Assembly: GCF_013408335.1 (NCBI RefSeq)
Contig: NZ_JACBZR010000001.1
Location: 4,813,501 to 4,877,500, forward strand
DNA from: Nocardioides panzhihuensis
GTDB taxonomy: Bacteria; Actinomycetota; Actinomycetes; Propionibacteriales; Nocardioidaceae
Reading direction: 5' to 3'
Length of the DNA stretch: 64,000 nucleotides
Position numbers and translations under genes: made by a program
Part shown: piece by piece, positions 61,143-64,000 of the stretch
Layout: each line of letters opens with the position of its first letter
Position numbering within the stretch: the stretch's first letter is position 1
The notes under the pieces: model-generated
Told to the model about the DNA's origin: nothing
Seen by the model: only the letters and a program-made list of their open reading frames with translations
The model's database searches: none

Positions 61143-62180
61143 TTGGCACCCTCGAGGCAGCCCAGAACGGGTGAAGAGGCCGAGAAGTACGCCGCGGAGC
61201 ATCTGCATTCCCTCGGCTGGCCCGACGCCGCGCCCTCGGGCAGCACCGCGGCCGCGGACGTCGACATCATCGGCGGCCGTCCCGACAACGTCGTCGTCGC
61301 ACAGGTGATGCTCACCCGCACTCCGACCGAGGCGCGCGGCGTCTGCGCGGCCCGCGGCGCGGGCTACGCCTACGACGCCCGGACGGTCGTGCTGTTCAGC
61401 CGAGCCGGCTACACCACCGACGCGGTCGATTGGGCCGACAAGGTCCGGGTGGGGCTGTTCGAGTTCGCCGCGGACGGCTCGATCCGTCCGCACGGGAAGC
61501 ACGCGGCCGAGCTGGTCACCACCGCCACGGCACCGGCGCCGGCCCTCGGCCGCGCGCCCGAACCGACCCCCGGCCGTCATGTCGATCCCACGCGCACCGG
61601 CAGCTTCAACTTCACCGCGAAGATCCCCTCGGTCAGGCCCCGTCGTAAGGCTGTGAAAGTCGCTGAGAAAGTCCCCGAGAAGGTCGCTGAGAAGGTCGCC
61701 GAGAAGATCACCGTGACCGTCGCCGCGGAGGTCGCTACGGCGATCGCGCCCGATCCGGCCCCGAAGGTCGCGGAGGGGATCGCCGGCCCGACGACCGGCC
61801 AGGTCCCCGCGTACTCCACCATGAGCATCCCCAAAGCCCCGACGCCACCGGCCGACGAACGCTGGGTCCCGGACGGGCTCGGTCCGATCCTGGACGCGAT
61901 CGCCCGGGCGGCGCAGCTCCCCGTCGTGCTCGTCCTGGGCTCCGACCAGCGGGCCGAGTGGGTGCGGCAGACCTTCCAGGTCGGCACGATCACGGTCACC
62001 GACGGGAGCGTGCTCCCGATGCTGCTGTCCCTGGTGACGGGCCGGGAGTCGCAGTACGCCAGCGGCGAGTCCTATCACAAGGTCGGCGGCCTCAAGCCCC
62101 AGGGCGAGCGGGCGCTGGAGTCCTGGCGTGCCTGGGAGGCCTACGACCGCGCGATGGCCATCTACCGCCGCGCGGTCTGA
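61143..62180 (+). CDS. Mrr-like restriction endonuclease-fold protein (catalytic Lys absent)
   Basis: 345 aa, TTG start with AAAGGA 7-8 bases upstream. Residues ~10-80 resemble an Mrr-type PD-(D/E)xK core: EEAEKYAAEHLHSLGWPDAA, TAAADVDIIGGRPDNVVVAQ, where the motif after Gln is VML rather than x-K, so nuclease activity is doubtful. A low-complexity linker (VAEKVPEKVAEKVAEK, ~170-190) joins it to a C-terminal helical domain (LGPILDAIARAAQLPVVLVL). Function unknown; it may bind DNA ends or act with the adjacent HNH protein. Confidence 0.6.
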   Translation: MAPSRQPRTGEEAEKYAAEHLHSLGWPDAAPSGSTAAADVDIIGGRPDNVVVAQVMLTRTPTEARGVCAARGAGYAYDARTVVLFSRAGYTTDAVDWADKVRVGLFEFAADGSIRPHGKHAAELVTTATAPAPALGRAPEPTPGRHVDPTRTGSFNFTAKIPSVRPRRKAVKVAEKVPEKVAEKVAEKITVTVAAEVATAIAPDPAPKVAEGIAGPTTGQVPAYSTMSIPKAPTPPADERWVPDGLGPILDAIARAAQLPVVLVLGSDQRAEWVRQTFQVGTITVTDGSVLPMLLSLVTGRESQYASGESYHKVGGLKPQGERALESWRAWEAYDRAMAIYRRAV

Positions 62181-62194
62181 GCGTCCCACCCTCC

Positions 62195-62920
62195 TCAGCA
62201 GTAGGCGAGCATCTCCTCGAGCGCCCGCCGCTCGCTGTCGTCGACCGCGAGCGACCACCGCGCCTTGGTCTCGATCCAGCGGGTGGCGTACGCACACTGG
62301 AACCCCTTCCGCGGACGCCAGCCCGCCGGGTCGTCGTCGCCCTTGCTCATGTTGGTCGGGCCGTCGACAGCGAGCAGGTTGCCCAGATCGTTCGAGAACG
62401 CGCGACGCCGGTCCTCAGGCCACGCGCTCGCGCCCGACCGCCACGCCTCCGCGAGCGGCACGACGTGGTCGATCTGGATCGCCTGGGCCTGGCCGGGCTC
62501 CTTCAGGTCGGTGAAGGTCAGGCGTCTGCCGGTGTAGGGGTCGACCCAGGTCCCGGCGAGCACGTCGTGGCCACACCTCCCCTGCGGCCGGGTCCGCACC
62601 TCGACGGCATCGCGAAGGAGCACGTCGTCGCGCTGGTTGCATCCGTTGCCGTCGCTGTCCGCCCAGCCGCCACCGAACGACGAGCGTGCGTACGCGACCA
62701 GCCCGCCAGGGCGTCTAGCGACGGTCTCCAGCGCGGCGAGGTCACGGCGCACCACCCGTGCGCCGGCGGGCGCCGGCGAAGGCTCCGCGGTCACAGCCGG
62801 CGGCGTACGTCGTGTCTCCGGCACGTCCTCCGGCGCGTCATCGGGCAGCCACAGCGCCGCCGCCGAGCCGGCGACCGCCAGCAGGACGACCAGCACTGCC
62901 AGCGACGCACGCCTACCCAT
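62195..62920 (-). CDS. Secreted HNH endonuclease (DUF1524 family)
   Basis: 241 aa. Signal peptide or anchor at residues ~7-24, a Pro-rich linker, then the nuclease: CGHDVLAGTWVDPYTGRRL, IQIDHVVPLAEAWRSGAS (D-H motif), FSNDLGNLLAVDGPTNMSKG and WRPRKGFQCAYATRW. Such proteins occur widely in actinobacteria as extracytoplasmic DNases. It ends 14 bases from the convergent Mrr-like gene. Confidence 0.88.
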   Translation of the reverse strand: MGRRASLAVLVVLLAVAGSAAALWLPDDAPEDVPETRRTPPAVTAEPSPAPAGARVVRRDLAALETVARRPGGLVAYARSSFGGGWADSDGNGCNQRDDVLLRDAVEVRTRPQGRCGHDVLAGTWVDPYTGRRLTFTDLKEPGQAQAIQIDHVVPLAEAWRSGASAWPEDRRRAFSNDLGNLLAVDGPTNMSKGDDDPAGWRPRKGFQCAYATRWIETKARWSLAVDDSERRALEEMLAYC

Positions 62921-63120
62921 GCCGTCGCATTGTGCCCGCGACCACCGACAGAGACCCGCCTGCGAGGTATTACCGATCGGTGACGGATGTCGCGATCCCT
63001 GTCACCCGGCCAGCAGGCAACCCGACGTCGGCCAGGAGTGCGGCGCAAACTTCGCAGCCTGCATCGAGGTCAAGAGCGGCCAGCACGGAGAAGACGCCTT
63101 AGTCGCCAACCGCTCGAGTC
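62921..63120. other. Intergenic region with palindrome and possible gene remnant
   Basis: 200 bases. ACCGATCGGT near 62970 is a perfect 10-bp palindrome that could bind a regulator. A plus-strand frame over ~63030-63120 reads GQECGANFAACIEVKSG and ANRSSL, vaguely like the end of a DUF397 protein, but with no start or N-terminus. Neither is strong. Confidence 0.25.
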
Positions 63121-63708
63121 TCAGTCCACGAACCGCGGCGCGAGGATCTCGGCGACCTCGGACATGGCGCACTTGACCTCGAGCAACTCGAGCAGTTCAA
63201 CTGGAGAGCGTGGCGGGTTCTTCAACCGCTTGGAGATCGCCAGAACGGCCCTGAAGCCGGCGTCGGGGTGGGCGTCGACCGTGTTCGCGGCGAACTCATG
63301 GGCAGACAGGACGTCGACGGAGGCTTCAGCCAGCACCAACGACGTCTCCATCCCGGCCCGCTGATCACTGGTCACGATGACGTCGGCCTTGCCGATGATC
63401 GCCGCATGGACGACGTGCCCGTCATCGAGGTCGTTGATGTCGTACGGGTACTCGCGCTTCTTCGGGGCTTCGATCGTCGAACCCGGAAAGTAACGCGTCA
63501 TCTGCTCGAGCAGGTGCTGGCGGTGCTTCGCGCTTTCTTCGGGGTCGCGGCCCTTCTTGAGGTCGATACGCTCCAGGACGTAGTCGAGCTCGGTGATGAT
63601 GCCGCTCCCCCACAGCGGCGAGTAGGCGCCCTCGGTAGCCAACTGGAGCAAGAAGTTGCGCTGCATGCTGGGGATGAGCACACAGGTATCAAGGACAGCG
63701 CGGAACAC
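63121..63708 (-). CDS. PIN-domain toxin (VapC-like)
   Basis: 195 aa. AVLDTCVLIPSMQRNFLLQL begins the PIN fold (first Asp), IITELDYVLERID gives the second acidic residue and INDLDDGHVVHAAIIGKADV with VIVTSDQRAGM the third and fourth. A probable site-specific RNase held by the HTH antitoxin encoded 40 bases upstream. GTG 63708 is chosen because it starts the PIN strand; a longer start is possible. Confidence 0.8.
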   Translation of the reverse strand: MFRAVLDTCVLIPSMQRNFLLQLATEGAYSPLWGSGIITELDYVLERIDLKKGRDPEESAKHRQHLLEQMTRYFPGSTIEAPKKREYPYDINDLDDGHVVHAAIIGKADVIVTSDQRAGMETSLVLAEASVDVLSAHEFAANTVDAHPDAGFRAVLAISKRLKNPPRSPVELLELLEVKCAMSEVAEILAPRFVD

Positions 63709-63748
63709 CGGTCGAGTGTCACAGACGCCTCCGACACTCGACCGGGCT

Positions 63749-64000
63749 TTAGCGGTTCTTACGCGCCTCGTTGAGGAGATCGTCGACGTCGACCAGGTCC
63801 TCATCGCCCTCATAGGCGGCCGACGACTCAGCAATGAACTCGTTGCGCTGCTTGTAGAGCAGGTCCTTGTAGGCCAGAACGTCGGCTAGCCGCAGCTTGC
63901 GGCGGTTCACTCCAGGAACGTGCGCCGGGATCTCGCCGGACTTGATGAGCTTGACCACGGTGGGCCGGCTTAGGCCGAGGAGCTCGGCTGCCTGCTGGGT
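63749..64000 (-). CDS. HTH (excisionase-type) antitoxin, 5' partial
   Basis: The gene runs off the right edge; 83 residues are visible. TQQAAELLGLSRPTVVKLI is a MerR/excisionase-type helix-turn-helix, followed by EIPAHVPGVNRRKLRLADVL and an acidic C-terminus (EGDEDLVDVDDLLNEARKNR), the usual toxin-binding end. It precedes the PIN toxin on the same strand. It should repress the pair and neutralise the toxin. Confidence 0.75.
   Translation of the reverse strand, partial: TQQAAELLGLSRPTVVKLIKSGEIPAHVPGVNRRKLRLADVLAYKDLLYKQRNEFIAESSAAYEGDEDLVDVDDLLNEARKNR

Noticed and set aside
1..64000. Prophage, integrase, attachment site or insertion sequence
   Set aside because: No integrase, transposase or phage structural motif was seen, and no tRNA gene or duplicated flank to suggest an attachment site.

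Overview
The window is high-GC actinobacterial chromosome, most likely from Nocardioides or a close relative (Nocardioidaceae). This is inferred from the tilS-hpt-ftsH-folE-folP-folB-folK-DUF3180 order, the dacB/zinc-metalloprotease block beside ppa, the many GTG/TTG starts, several probably leaderless genes, and actinobacterial families such as the DUF559 endonuclease-like proteins. No rRNA, tRNA, prophage or insertion sequence was recognised.

Region 1 (1-31 kb) is a large cell-surface glycan locus. It starts with a polysaccharide pyruvyl transferase/GT8-like fusion cut by the window edge and a TagF-type polymerase. Next come a small acyl-activation cassette (acyl carrier protein, AMP-forming ligase, SDR reductase, compact phosphopantetheinyl transferase) and a complete set of pseudaminic acid genes: pseH-pseI, pseG, and pseB-pseC-pseF followed by a sulfotransferase-like gene. 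The acyl cassette diverges from pseH, so it may supply an unusual N-acyl group for the sugar. After a decayed patch (VapBC45-type antitoxin, toxin stub, HsdS fragment) come a GT-C-like membrane protein, a GtrB-like glycosyltransferase operon, coiled-coil proteins, a GT2 enzyme and a bacterial GT29 (sialyltransferase-like) protein that is a candidate nonulosonic acid transferase.

Region 2 (28-39.6 kb) is conserved housekeeping DNA on the minus strand: dacB, zinc metalloprotease, tilS, hpt, ftsH, folE, folP, folB, folK and DUF3180. A polysaccharide pyruvyl transferase-like gene on the opposite strand is wedged between folE and folP. The inorganic pyrophosphatase gene diverges from dacB.

Region 3 (39.6-41.85 kb) is the strangest part. 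A DUF559 endonuclease-like gene and a small P-loop kinase gene lie among 28-bp hairpin repeats that recur with a period of about 52 bp in every intergenic gap.

Region 4 (41.8-64 kb) is mixed metabolism and regulation: acyl-CoA oxidase/dehydrogenase, PAP2 protein, a thiamine ABC transporter (thiBPQ) under a TPP riboswitch, a TetR/SDR pair with visible operators, a metallo-beta-lactamase-fold hydrolase with two small membrane proteins, a PrmC-related methyltransferase, a YwaF-type membrane protein, a PLP enzyme, malate:quinone oxidoreductase, an FAD/NAD(P) oxidoreductase, an ArsR-type regulator with its MFS transporter, an Mrr-like protein, a secreted HNH nuclease and, at the right edge, a PIN-toxin/HTH-antitoxin pair.

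Several small dispersed elements run through the window: a pair of related 28-codon small ORFs embedded between genes (before pseI and before tilS), an inverted 21-bp repeat element at two loci, and short palindromic repeats inside or between genes.
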